Positions 45,105-54,618 of a stretch of DNA of 64,000 nt are shown one piece after another. Made by a program: the position numbers and the translations under genes. The stretch lies in NCBI GenBank assembly GCA_030429045.1, contig JAUIEA010000001.1:1-64000 (forward strand). The letters are read 5' to 3'. Position 1 is the stretch's first letter. Every line of letters begins with the position of its first letter. Below the pieces are notes generated by a model. That model did not search any database and was not told where the DNA came from. It worked only from the letters and a program-made list of their open reading frames with translations. The DNA is from Bacteroidia bacterium (GTDB lineage: Bacteria; Bacteroidota; Bacteroidia; Chitinophagales; Saprospiraceae).

Positions 45105-45725
45105 AGTGGAATGGCTAACCTCACCCCCCGCCCTCTCCTTTTCAAGGAGAGGGAGCTTATTCCGGGTAAGTATCCAGTTGCTTTCCCGATTGATGAATAC
45201 AAGGACCCTGTAAGGGTCCAACACATATATCTCCGGATGAAACCCGGGTTACATGCGTATCTCCCTCGTTTTGGCTGAATGTCTAACCTCACCCACGGAC
45301 GATTCCGCTCTTAAAGCGGAATGTCCGGATCCAGACATCCCGCTGAAGCGGGATCGTCTGGGCCCCGCCCTCTCCTTTTCAAGGAGAGGGAGCTTATTGC
45401 ATGGTAGCATTCAGGTTGCTTTCCCGATTGATGAATGCAAGGACCCTGGAAGGGTCCAACATCAATAGCCCCGGGTGAAACCCGGGGTAACAGACCAATC
45501 CAAACCCGTTTTGGCAGAATGACTAACCTCACCCCAACCCTCTCCTTTTCAAGGAGAGGGAGCTTATTCCGGGTAAGTATCCAGTTGCTTTCACGATTTA
45601 TAAACACAAGGACCCTGGAAGGGTCCAACATCAATAGCCCCGGGCTTTAGCCCGGGGTAACAGATCAATCCAAACCCGTTTTGGCGGCATTTTTGCCCCG
45701 CAAAAATGATGACAAAACACCCCTG
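45105..45725. repeat. Three imperfect tandem units (~165-240 bp) of a multi-hairpin intergenic element
   Basis: Each unit carries taacctcaccc...CCCTCTCCTTTTCAAGGAGAGGG agcttatt ... gttgcttt...gat...caaGGACCCTnnAAGGGTCC ... CCCGGGTGAAACCCGGG. Confidence 0.85.
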
Positions 45726-45807
45726 GACGAAGAGCTGACTCCTACCCGTTTGCCAATCTAAAAGCTACCACTTCTCCTTAACTCCTTAACCCCTCAACTC
45801 CTTAACT

Positions 45808-45844
45808 AAAAAAGAGCCACCCCGATTCCTCGGAGCAGCTCTTT
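45808..45844 (-). terminator. Rho-independent terminator
   Basis: AAAGAGC...GCTCTTTTTT hairpin with inner CCGAggaatCGG on the minus strand, downstream of 45868-47889. Confidence 0.7.
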
Positions 45845-45867
45845 ATATCATTCTCTAGACGTTCAGT

Positions 45868-47889
45868 CTAGTGCTGAACCACCAGTTTGCGGGTGACAAA
45901 ACCGTCACCTACAGCGATCCGCAAAGAATAGACACCATTGCTCAGTGTATTCGTTTGCAGAGGCAGCCATTGCTGACCACTCATGGTTCCGTATGATTGG
46001 GTAGCAACGACACGACCCATGACATCATAGACCTGAACATTGACAGCCTGGGCATCGGCCAACTGGACAGCCAGGGTCACCTGATCGCCAGCCGGATTCG
46101 GATAGACATCCAGAGACTCCAGAGCAATCGGATTTTCATTTGAAGAAGCAAGGCCATTGGCAATGGCTTCATCAAAGGTGAAGGTGTTGGCATTATTGAT
46201 ACTACCGTTAGGTAATGTCAACATACTGATGATGTGCATGTTCTCCGTCTTCATACCTGCAGGTACGTTCCAGGTGAACGTTGCAATGACCGTTTCACCG
46301 GCTGTTACCGGAGTGGGGACACTGCCTGCCAGTCCAGCCCAGCCACCGGTGATGGCCCTTGCAACGTGGTCATAGACCATCTGGGAAGCTGGAACGGGGT
46401 TAGGAAGAAGTTCATATCCTCCCATTTCACCCTGAGCACCACCGGCATAGTAGTTTGCCTGGTTGTAAGCAGCAGTTGAACCAGTGACACCGTCTTCGGT
46501 GACAACCATGTTCAGACGCCAGTCGCCGCTGGCATTTCCGGTAAATTCAGCTCTGACTGTCATGGTCAAAACACCGGTAACAGGATCATATTCCGCACCG
46601 TTGACCAGCTTTGCCTTGGCAGGGATCACCACCCGTGAGAACAGGCTGTTCTCCAATGCTGACGGGTTGATCACAGAGGCACGATCGACGATCGCACCGG
46701 GATATCCGGTGAAGCCCGGAAATGCGCCTATCCCGTTATCATATGCGGTAACCACCATCGGGTCGCCATTGTGTACGGCGATGGGAACAAAGTACTCGGG
46801 ATAATCATGGGCCATGGAGTCCATGAAGACTGCACCACGGGGGCACCATCCACACCAGGTACCTGTTCCTTCCTCTGCAACGACTTTTCGATCCGGAGCA
46901 GGGACGATACCGGTTACAGTGGCAGTCCGCACATCGTTTTTATCATTTTCATCGACATCACCGTTGATATTGGACAGGGTCACCGTGATATCCGTCGCCC
47001 CTTCCTTCGCCTGCAATTTGGTCGAATGAGTAAAGCTGTAGGTCTCCAGACTGTTGAGATTCAGACCGGTCAGGTTGTCGGTGTACTGGTTGGTCCCGTC
47101 ATCCCAGGTCACATCAACATCTGTGATCGGTGTGATACCGAGGTTCTTGAGGGTCATTTTCAGTCCCTGAGAGGCCCCTGCGATAGTTGTATTCTTCGTT
47201 GTCAGAGAGAATAGTGACAGATCCTTCGTCGGCTGAACAAATGGCTCATAGTCAAAGTAGACATCGTCGACATAGAACAGCGATTGACCGGCCGCATTCA
47301 ACGGGAAGATATCGATGGACGCAATGCTGTTATTCGGATTGGAATAACTGCCTATGGATGTACCATCCACAATGACCTCCCATACATTATTGGTCAGGTC
47401 GATCTGGAAAACCAGGTCGATCCACGTTTCGGGGGTGTAGGACGTCGTCGCCTGAACGGTACCTCCGGTCTCGACACGCATGGTGCCATCCTGGGTAAAG
47501 AAGACATCCGTCGCCCAGATCTGACCAATGGTAGCCGTTGCCTGGAAGTTGAAATAAGCGCCCTTGCCGGCCTCGATCCACATCTTCATCCCGTAGGTGA
47601 AGGTGCCATCGGTGTATTTCTGGCCGAACGGAAGGACCAGGTCGGTCGGTCCACCTGTGGTAACTGTGCTGACCAGCTTAATGGACTTGGTACCACTGTA
47701 CGCTTGTTCTGTAGAGATTTTCGCATCCTCGGATGTACCCGGTTTGTTACTCCAGGTGGTCCAAACAGAGGAGGACTGTGCCAACCAGGCACCGTCTGTG
47801 TAAGATTCAAAGTCATCCGAAAAATCCTGGGCGATCAATACGCCGGACAGAACGGTGAACAATGCAAAAAAGAGTATACGTGTCTTCAT
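45868..47889 (-). CDS. Omp28-related, T9SS-sorted secreted protein
   Basis: EEGTGTWCGWCPRGAVFMDSMAHDYPEYFVPIAVHNGDPM; C-terminal LDVYPNPAGDQVTLAVQLADAQAVNVQVYDVMGRVV...NGVYSLRIAVGDGFVTRKLVVQH. Confidence 0.88.
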   Translation of the reverse strand: MKTRILFFALFTVLSGVLIAQDFSDDFESYTDGAWLAQSSSVWTTWSNKPGTSEDAKISTEQAYSGTKSIKLVSTVTTGGPTDLVLPFGQKYTDGTFTYGMKMWIEAGKGAYFNFQATATIGQIWATDVFFTQDGTMRVETGGTVQATTSYTPETWIDLVFQIDLTNNVWEVIVDGTSIGSYSNPNNSIASIDIFPLNAAGQSLFYVDDVYFDYEPFVQPTKDLSLFSLTTKNTTIAGASQGLKMTLKNLGITPITDVDVTWDDGTNQYTDNLTGLNLNSLETYSFTHSTKLQAKEGATDITVTLSNINGDVDENDKNDVRTATVTGIVPAPDRKVVAEEGTGTWCGWCPRGAVFMDSMAHDYPEYFVPIAVHNGDPMVVTAYDNGIGAFPGFTGYPGAIVDRASVINPSALENSLFSRVVIPAKAKLVNGAEYDPVTGVLTMTVRAEFTGNASGDWRLNMVVTEDGVTGSTAAYNQANYYAGGAQGEMGGYELLPNPVPASQMVYDHVARAITGGWAGLAGSVPTPVTAGETVIATFTWNVPAGMKTENMHIISMLTLPNGSINNANTFTFDEAIANGLASSNENPIALESLDVYPNPAGDQVTLAVQLADAQAVNVQVYDVMGRVVATQSYGTMSGQQWLPLQTNTLSNGVYSLRIAVGDGFVTRKLVVQH

Positions 47890-48154
47890 AAGGAGAGGTT
47901 TGATGAGTGGTTAACTACCAAAAATAACAAATTCTCCATAAGTGCCTGCATGTGAGAGGTGGAGGAGGTTATGAGGTTATGAGGAAGAAAACATCACCTA
48001 TCGGTTTGATACGCCTGTGTGAGGTCCATCCATCTGACCAGAAGAACAAAACGGTGCCTTCGCGCTTCAGAACAGGGTTGGGAATGAGATCACCTGACAC
48101 ATGGCCATTGGCATCCTGAATCCGAGAAACCAGGAACTCCCTATCTTTCCGCTT

Positions 48155-48925
48155 ATGGCAAAAACCATCCTGACCTACAACCTGAACGGCATCCGTGCCG
48201 CCCTCAACAAAGGACTGATCGACTGGATCGACCAGCATGACTTCGATGTGATCTGTATCCAGGAAACCAAGGCCCAGCCCGACCAGGTAGATATGACCCC
48301 GTTTGACGAACGCGGCTACCATGCCCACTGGCACTCCGCCGAGAAGAAAGGCTACAGTGGAGTACTCACCCTTTCCAGGCAGCAACCGGATCATGTTGGC
48401 ATCGGAATGGGAATCGAGGAATATGATCGGGAAGGCCGCGTCCTCCGGACCGATCTGGGCGACCTGACCATCCTCAACTGCTACTTCCCCAGTGGAACCA
48501 CCGGTGATGTACGCCAGGCGGTCAAAATGCGCTTTCTGGAAGATATGCTGGTCTGGGCCAATGACCTGAAAAAGACGCGCCCCAACCTGCTGATCGTCGG
48601 TGATTATAATATCGCCCATACTGAAATGGATATTCACGACCCGAAAGGCAATAAGAATTCCAGCGGCTTCCTCCCCGAAGAGCGGGAATGGATGACCCGC
48701 TGGTTCGAATCCGGCTTCGTGGATAGCTATCGCCATGCCCACCCGGAGGATGTAGCCTACAGCTGGTGGACCTACCGGGCCAATGCCCGGGCCAACAACA
48801 AGGGGTGGCGGATCGATTATCAATCCGTATCCCCCCCGCTGGCCAAAAAGATCATCGATGCCGGCCACCACCCGGAAGCCGTTCATTCTGACCATTGCGG
48901 CGTCTGGCTGAAGCTGGATATCTAG
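48155..48925 (+). CDS. xth: Exodeoxyribonuclease III
   Basis: LTYNLNGIRAALNKGLIDWIDQHDFDVICIQETKAQ; VGDYNIAHTEMDI; HSDHCGVWLKLDI. Confidence 0.94.
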   Translation: MAKTILTYNLNGIRAALNKGLIDWIDQHDFDVICIQETKAQPDQVDMTPFDERGYHAHWHSAEKKGYSGVLTLSRQQPDHVGIGMGIEEYDREGRVLRTDLGDLTILNCYFPSGTTGDVRQAVKMRFLEDMLVWANDLKKTRPNLLIVGDYNIAHTEMDIHDPKGNKNSSGFLPEEREWMTRWFESGFVDSYRHAHPEDVAYSWWTYRANARANNKGWRIDYQSVSPPLAKKIIDAGHHPEAVHSDHCGVWLKLDI

Positions 48926-48939
48926 TTCCGCCGTTTTTC

Positions 48940-48970
48940 TTGACTTTGGAAACCAAAATACTTACTTTTG
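48940..48970 (+). promoter_or_regulatory. Bacteroidota-type promoter for higBA
   Basis: TTG (48940) - 20 bp - TACTTTTG (48963-48970), matching TTG-N(~20)-TAnnTTTG. Confidence 0.65.
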
Positions 48971-48995
48971 GCGTTAGTACTATACCGCATAAGTA

Positions 48996-49277
48996 TTGAT
49001 CAAGTCATTTGGTGATAAGGAAACCGAACGAATCTGGTTGGGCACTTTTTCGAAAAAATTACCTCCCGATATCCAGCATGTTGCCAGACGAAAACTGCGG
49101 ATGCTGAATAACGCTCAATGCTTGGATGACCTTCGGATTCCTCCAGCAAATCGGCTTGAAAAATTATCCGGATCCTTTTCTGATTACTACAGTGTACGGA
49201 TCAATGCCCAATGGCGAATTGTGTTTAAATGGATGAACCTTGAAGCCTTGGAGGTTCAAATAATGGATTACCACTAA
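48996..49277 (+). CDS. higB: HigB-family (RelE/ParE superfamily) toxin
   Basis: IKSFGDKETERIWLGTFSKKLPPDIQHVARRKLRMLNNAQCLDDLRIPPANRLEKLSGSFSDYYSVRINAQWRIVFKW; TTG start. Confidence 0.92.
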   Translation: MIKSFGDKETERIWLGTFSKKLPPDIQHVARRKLRMLNNAQCLDDLRIPPANRLEKLSGSFSDYYSVRINAQWRIVFKWMNLEALEVQIMDYH

Positions 49278-49280
49278 GAT

Positions 49281-49589
49281 TTGAAAATGAAGAGCCAAAT
49301 CCCCAACATACATCCCGGTGAGGTACTCAAAGAGGAGTTTCTTGATCCCCTGGGCATTACTGCTTACCGCCTTTCTAAAGAGACATTCCTTCCACAGACC
49401 AGGATCAGCGAGATCCTCAAGAAAAAAAGACGAATCACTGCAGATACGGCACTTCGCTTTGCCAAATTTTTTGGAACAAGTGCTAAATTCTGGCTTGGCC
49501 TGCAAACGGACTACGATCTGGAAGAGGAACGAATACAATATGAACAGGAACTGGCTGCCATTCATCGATTTCAACAAACAGCTCCCTAA
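49281..49589 (+). CDS. higA: HigA-family antitoxin (XRE HTH)
   Basis: IHPGEVLKEEFLDPLGITAYRLSKETFLPQTRISEILKKKRRITADTALRFAKFFGTSAKFWLGLQTDYDLE. Confidence 0.93.
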   Translation: MKMKSQIPNIHPGEVLKEEFLDPLGITAYRLSKETFLPQTRISEILKKKRRITADTALRFAKFFGTSAKFWLGLQTDYDLEEERIQYEQELAAIHRFQQTAP

Positions 49590-49671
49590 TCCTTTTGTTA
49601 AACCCGGGAAACCTTGCACCCCTTTTGGATTGTTACCGTTTAATCCCTGGTCATTTCGAATACAAAACTCC

Positions 49672-50829
49672 ATGCAACGACTATTCCTTCTTTTCCTCCT
49701 TCTCTATGCCACTTCAACACTCCAAGCCCAGGGCATCGACTTCTTTCATGGCACCTGGGAAGAAGCGCAGGAACTCGCCAAAAAGGAAGACAAGCTGATC
49801 TTCATTGACGCCTTTGCCACCTGGTGCGGGCCGTGCAAAAAAATGGCGCGCGATGCATTTCCAAAGAAGGAGGTCGGGGATATCTACAACCGGTATTTTA
49901 TCAATGTCAAACTGGATATGGAAAGAGGAGATGGCCTGGTTTTCAGGGCAGCCTATCCTGTCTCTGCATTCCCAACCCTGTATTTCCTTAGCCCTGACGG
50001 CAAGGTCGTTCACCGACAGGTGGGTGCCCAGGGCGTCGAACAATTGGTCAGACTGGCCCAGTTCGCCCTGGCCAAGGTGGATAATTCGGACGATTATGCG
50101 ACCCTTTTTGAAGAAGGGGACCATTCGCCCGAACTGGTCCTCAACTATGTCACAGCCCTCAACAAGGCGGGTAAATCCAGTCTCAAAGTGGTCAATACAT
50201 ATTTGGACGAACAGACCGATCTGACCACGCCGGAAAACCTGAAGATCATTTACGAAGGAACCACCGAAGCCGATTCACGGGTATTTGACCTGCTGATCAA
50301 GCATCGATCCGATATTGAAAATCTGGTCGGGAAACCACAGGTGGAGAGCAAGATCGAACTGGCCTCCTCGGCCACCCTGATGAAGGCCATAGAATTCAAT
50401 GTTGCCTACCTCTTCGAACTGGCCAAGACCACCATGAAGACCCACTTCCCGGCACATGCAGCTGATTTTGCCCTGGATGCCGATATGCAGTATTACAGTG
50501 GTGCCGCCAATATCCCGGCCTATTTCAAAGCCTGCAAAGCCTATGGAAAAGCCAAGGTAAAAGAGGATCCCCTGGGTGTCAACGGACTGGCGAACAGACT
50601 CCTGCAGCAATATCCCGGTGAACCGGATGGCCTGAAAGTGGCTGCCGACCTGGCTAAGAAAGCGGCCAAACAGGTCACTACCTACGAACCCTGGCTGACC
50701 CTCGCCCAGATTCTGCACAAGCAGGGCAAATCCAAACAGGCGACCAAGGCAGCCATGACCGCCCGGGAACGGGCCGCAGGTGATGACCGCATCATCACCT
50801 ATATCGATGCCCTTTTACAGGAATTCTAA
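49672..50829 (+). CDS. Thioredoxin-fold secreted protein, copy 1
   Basis: Signal MQRLFLLFLLLYATSTLQAQ; KLIFIDAFATWCGPCKKMARDAF; long helical C-terminal region. Confidence 0.85.
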   Translation: MQRLFLLFLLLYATSTLQAQGIDFFHGTWEEAQELAKKEDKLIFIDAFATWCGPCKKMARDAFPKKEVGDIYNRYFINVKLDMERGDGLVFRAAYPVSAFPTLYFLSPDGKVVHRQVGAQGVEQLVRLAQFALAKVDNSDDYATLFEEGDHSPELVLNYVTALNKAGKSSLKVVNTYLDEQTDLTTPENLKIIYEGTTEADSRVFDLLIKHRSDIENLVGKPQVESKIELASSATLMKAIEFNVAYLFELAKTTMKTHFPAHAADFALDADMQYYSGAANIPAYFKACKAYGKAKVKEDPLGVNGLANRLLQQYPGEPDGLKVAADLAKKAAKQVTTYEPWLTLAQILHKQGKSKQATKAAMTARERAAGDDRIITYIDALLQEF

Positions 50830-50838
50830 TCCTCCTCT

Positions 50839-52002
50839 ATGAACATTCTTCCCTTCATTCGCAGCCTCCTCATGGGAGGCGTTATCATCCTGCTTTCTAT
50901 CACCCCTCTGGCGGGCCAGGGTATCCAGTTCCATGAAGGAGACTGGCTGTCTGCCCTGGAACGGGCCGGACGGGAAAACAAACTCATTTTCATGGACGCC
51001 TATACCACCTGGTGCGGGCCGTGCAAGATGATGGACAAACAGACCTTTACCGACAGCGCCGTTGGAGCACTTTACAACGGACGCTTTATCAATGTCAAGA
51101 TGGACATGGAAAAAGGAGAAGGCATCGACCTGGCCAGGGGCTATAATGTGCAGGCCTATCCCACCCTGCTCTTCCTGGACCCTGCCGGTCAGATCGTCCA
51201 TCGGGTGGCTGGCTTCCATCGGCCACAACAGTTTATCGACCTGGCCATGACCGCTCTCGATCCCAACCGGAAGATGCAGGCACTCGATGAACAATATGCC
51301 CACGGAGACCGGGATGCCGGATTCCTGTACACCTACGCCTATGTGCGGTTGAATGCCATGGATGGCACCCACTATCCGGTCGCCATGGAATACCTGGAGA
51401 CCCAGGACGACTGGTCGACCACCAAAAACATGGAGTTTATCTTCTCCTTTGCCGAGTATATCGATGGGAAGGCCTTTCAATATCTGCTCGATCATCGAAC
51501 CGAATTTCAGGCACATTATGGCTCTACACCCATCATTCGCAAGATTGACGAGGTGATCAACATGGCTAATTTTCTGGATGACCCGCACTGGGTCTCCGTC
51601 AAGGCCATGCTGGATGAACTCTACCCCGAAGATGCCGACCGCCAACTGGCCTACTTCAAGATGAACTACTTCCGTCAGTCCGGACGGATCCAGGATTATA
51701 CCCAAGCCGCCCTTTCTTTCTACGATACCTATCCCGCAGAGGACGCCGATGCACTCAATGATGCAGCCTGGTCATTCTATGAAAATGTAGAAGACCCGGG
51801 AGCCCTGAAAATTGCGGTCAAATGGGCTAAACAAGCCGTCAAATGGTCGGACAATTATTATAACAACGACACCCTCGCTTCACTTTATGCCAAGCTGGGG
51901 AAAAAAAGGAAAGCCAAAAAAACAGCCCTCCGGGCGATCGAACTGGCCAAGGCGAGCGGCCAGGATTATAGCTTGACCCAGGAACTGCTGAAGCAGTTGT
52001 AG
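50839..52002 (+). CDS. Thioredoxin-fold secreted protein, copy 2
   Basis: KLIFMDAYTTWCGPCKMMDKQTFTDSAVGALYNGRFINVKMDMEKGEG; similar architecture to 49672-50829, 9 bp downstream. Confidence 0.85.
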   Translation: MNILPFIRSLLMGGVIILLSITPLAGQGIQFHEGDWLSALERAGRENKLIFMDAYTTWCGPCKMMDKQTFTDSAVGALYNGRFINVKMDMEKGEGIDLARGYNVQAYPTLLFLDPAGQIVHRVAGFHRPQQFIDLAMTALDPNRKMQALDEQYAHGDRDAGFLYTYAYVRLNAMDGTHYPVAMEYLETQDDWSTTKNMEFIFSFAEYIDGKAFQYLLDHRTEFQAHYGSTPIIRKIDEVINMANFLDDPHWVSVKAMLDELYPEDADRQLAYFKMNYFRQSGRIQDYTQAALSFYDTYPAEDADALNDAAWSFYENVEDPGALKIAVKWAKQAVKWSDNYYNNDTLASLYAKLGKKRKAKKTALRAIELAKASGQDYSLTQELLKQL

Positions 52003-52006
52003 GAGA

Positions 52007-52066
52007 GGAGTGGAGGAGTGGAGGAGTGGAGGAGTGGAGGAGTTAAGGAGTTAAGGAGTTAAGGAG
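52007..52066 (+). repeat. Octamer array (GGAGTGGA)4(GGAGTTAA)3GGAG
   Basis: Read base by base; starts 4 bp after the stop at 52002. Confidence 0.95.
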
Positions 52067-52551
52067 AAGAAAGGATATTCTGGACTTGAAAGTCCAATAG
52101 ATATTCTTGACCAAGCCAGGTTTCCTGATCACAGAGTTGCTGTCTTCATCCATATTCAGCAAGCCCTGAAGGAGCGAAATAGTTTAGCCCTTGGTGCAGC
52201 CCGGGGGTGCAGGTTATCCTTTTGGTAAGCCCTGAAGGGGCGCAATACACCTCTCCCGGAATGTGGCTATAGTTTGTATGTCGAGGAGGGGAGATGGGGA
52301 GGAGTTAAGGAGTTTTTTTGGAGTTCATCAATATGACAGAAGGCGCCCCGTAGGGGTGCAAGGTTTATAGCAGAATATTACTCCCCATGAGTTTCGCCCC
52401 GTAGGGGTGATACTGCAACTGTACTCCACAGTGATTTCTATGACCCAATAGCGTTACCTGGCTTGACGTATCCATTCAGCCAACAGGCGTTGATTTAAAT
52501 CGATGGCCATTTTGGTGACAAACGGTTTTAGGAGTTGTCCTGTCTGGAACC

Positions 52552-53832
52552 CTAATCCACCGTCTCTATAACGGGTAGCTTCGCCTTGTGACGAGGTTGA
52601 AACACAAACATATACACGATCCAGGCCAGCAGGATGAACCCGGAGGCCGCCATCAGGGGGACGTTCACATCAATCGTGTTCAAATAGCTTCCGATTAGCG
52701 CCGGAAAGATCTGCCCCATGGATTGCATACTCTGATTGATCCCGAGGATCTCACCCTGCTGATGCCGGGCTGCCTGAGAAGAGACGACCGCCGTCAGATT
52801 GGGTGAAGTGACCCCCTGAAAAGTAGCGATAAACGGATTGACCAGGTAGAACATCCAGAGCTCACTTGGAAAAACGATCGCCCCCACCGCGATCGACAAC
52901 ATCAGGAGGCTCACCCGTAATACTGTACTACTGGCATATTTTCGACTGAGGATCCGGACCGTCACCCCTTGCGTAAAGACCAGCCAAAGGCCGATCCACC
53001 CGAACAGCAGGCCGACGTCCTTGATACGCACGCCAATCTTCTCGATCAGCAGGACCGAAAAGAACTGGGTAAAGAAGGTAAACCCGAGTGAGGTCAGCAA
53101 GACCACACTGAAGATGACCCGCAGGTTGGGTGCCTGAAATGAACGCGCAATATTGGTGATCCCCTTGAACATGTTGACTGCTGCATGCCCCTTTTCGATC
53201 AGGGTTTCCCTGAACACATATTGCACCAGGAAAATGTTGATCAGCGTCAGAATGGCCGTAAAGACAAATGGTGTAGCCGGTGTAAACCAGGATACCATGG
53301 TCGGATCAGCCAGGATTCCCCCCAGGGTGGGTCCCAGAATAAATCCCAATCCGAAGGCCATTCCCACCAGGCCAAAGTTTCTCGCTTTTGATGACTCGTC
53401 ACTCACATCGGAAATGGCGGAGTAGACGATGGAAATATTTCCCCCGGTAAATCCCGGTAACATCCGGCTGAAAAAGAGCAGCGGAATATTCTGGGTGGCT
53501 ACTGCGTATCCGAACAGGAGATATCCGACAAATGTCCCGGCCAGCGAGATCTGCAGGATGGGCTTCCGACCAAACCGATCCGACAGGGTACCCAGGATGG
53601 GCGCCCCGAAGAACTGCATGAAAGGGTAGCTGGCCAGCAATAAGCCATACAACAGAGATCGTGTCTGAAAGGCCACATCCAGTGAAAAGATCATGGACTC
53701 CTCCTCAAAAAACAGGGCCGGCAGGACCGGGATAATGATGCCCACACCCAGCATATCGATGAATACCGTCAGAAAGATGGGCAGGATGATGGACCGCGGC
53801 GGAGAAGAGGAATGTGAGGAAGGGGCATTCAT
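52552..53832 (-). CDS. MFS transporter (TetA/MdtG-like)
   Basis: IFLTVFIDMLGVGIIIPVLPALF; GAPILGTLSDRFGRKPILQISLAGT. Confidence 0.9.
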   Translation of the reverse strand: MNAPSSHSSSPPRSIILPIFLTVFIDMLGVGIIIPVLPALFFEEESMIFSLDVAFQTRSLLYGLLLASYPFMQFFGAPILGTLSDRFGRKPILQISLAGTFVGYLLFGYAVATQNIPLLFFSRMLPGFTGGNISIVYSAISDVSDESSKARNFGLVGMAFGLGFILGPTLGGILADPTMVSWFTPATPFVFTAILTLINIFLVQYVFRETLIEKGHAAVNMFKGITNIARSFQAPNLRVIFSVVLLTSLGFTFFTQFFSVLLIEKIGVRIKDVGLLFGWIGLWLVFTQGVTVRILSRKYASSTVLRVSLLMLSIAVGAIVFPSELWMFYLVNPFIATFQGVTSPNLTAVVSSQAARHQQGEILGINQSMQSMGQIFPALIGSYLNTIDVNVPLMAASGFILLAWIVYMFVFQPRHKAKLPVIETVD

Positions 53833-53934
53833 GCGGGTGCAAAATTAGTATTGTTCTGCATCCCGTGCCCGATCTGGTCCGGATCATGCTTTTCCCGCTG
53901 TCAGATTGTATTCTTGCAGACAGAATTCGCGCCA

Positions 53935-54618
53935 ATGAACCTCCAGATCATCCAGGAATCCATCGACGGGTACGCCACTGACTTCCACAATCGCCCCCAT
54001 GCTCACTTGTGGGCCGTACAACAAGGGTTTCAGGACCACTGGGACCTCCAGGCCATCGACCTGGTGGAGATGTTTGACCGGAGCTTGCAGAGTGATGTGA
54101 ATCGCCGGATATGGAGCCGGGAAGGGTACCAGCCCAGGGAATTGATGTTGACCTTTTTACGGTTGGAACCCCATCTGGTCCATGCCATGTTTCTGGATCT
54201 CTTTCGGAAGGATAAGGACCTGATGGGACGGATCAGCCGGTTCCAACATCATGCAGATGAGCTCCTTCAGGCCTATCAGGCAAAAGGCTTGAAGCCGGCA
54301 TATTCCGGACACGATCAGGACCTGGAGATCATCACCTTCTATCTGGCCATGCGCTATCCGGCCGATTATGCGCCCTATGATCATGATGCCTTTGTACACG
54401 CAATGTCTCACTTCAGGGTCAGGGAGTTGCCCGTAGTCCAGGATCCGGAACGCTGGATGAAAGTTGCCCGAACCCTGCTGACCCTGATGAAGAAGAACCC
54501 GAACCTGATGGACCAGTATGCACAACTGCGGCAGGATCCTGCAATGTTCCAGGACGACACACTTCTTTTGCCCTGGGATTTTTTACAATGGTTGAAGGAA
54601 CAGGGCCGGTCTTCCTAA
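53935..54618 (+). CDS. Conserved hypothetical protein
   Basis: Coding-like ORF MNLQIIQESIDGYATDFHNRPHAHLWAVQQGFQDHW...; no family recognised. Confidence 0.65.
   Translation: MNLQIIQESIDGYATDFHNRPHAHLWAVQQGFQDHWDLQAIDLVEMFDRSLQSDVNRRIWSREGYQPRELMLTFLRLEPHLVHAMFLDLFRKDKDLMGRISRFQHHADELLQAYQAKGLKPAYSGHDQDLEIITFYLAMRYPADYAPYDHDAFVHAMSHFRVRELPVVQDPERWMKVARTLLTLMKKNPNLMDQYAQLRQDPAMFQDDTLLLPWDFLQWLKEQGRSS

Noticed and set aside
45105-45725. Possible CRISPR array
   Set aside because: Units are too long and irregular, share sequence throughout, and there are no cas genes nearby.
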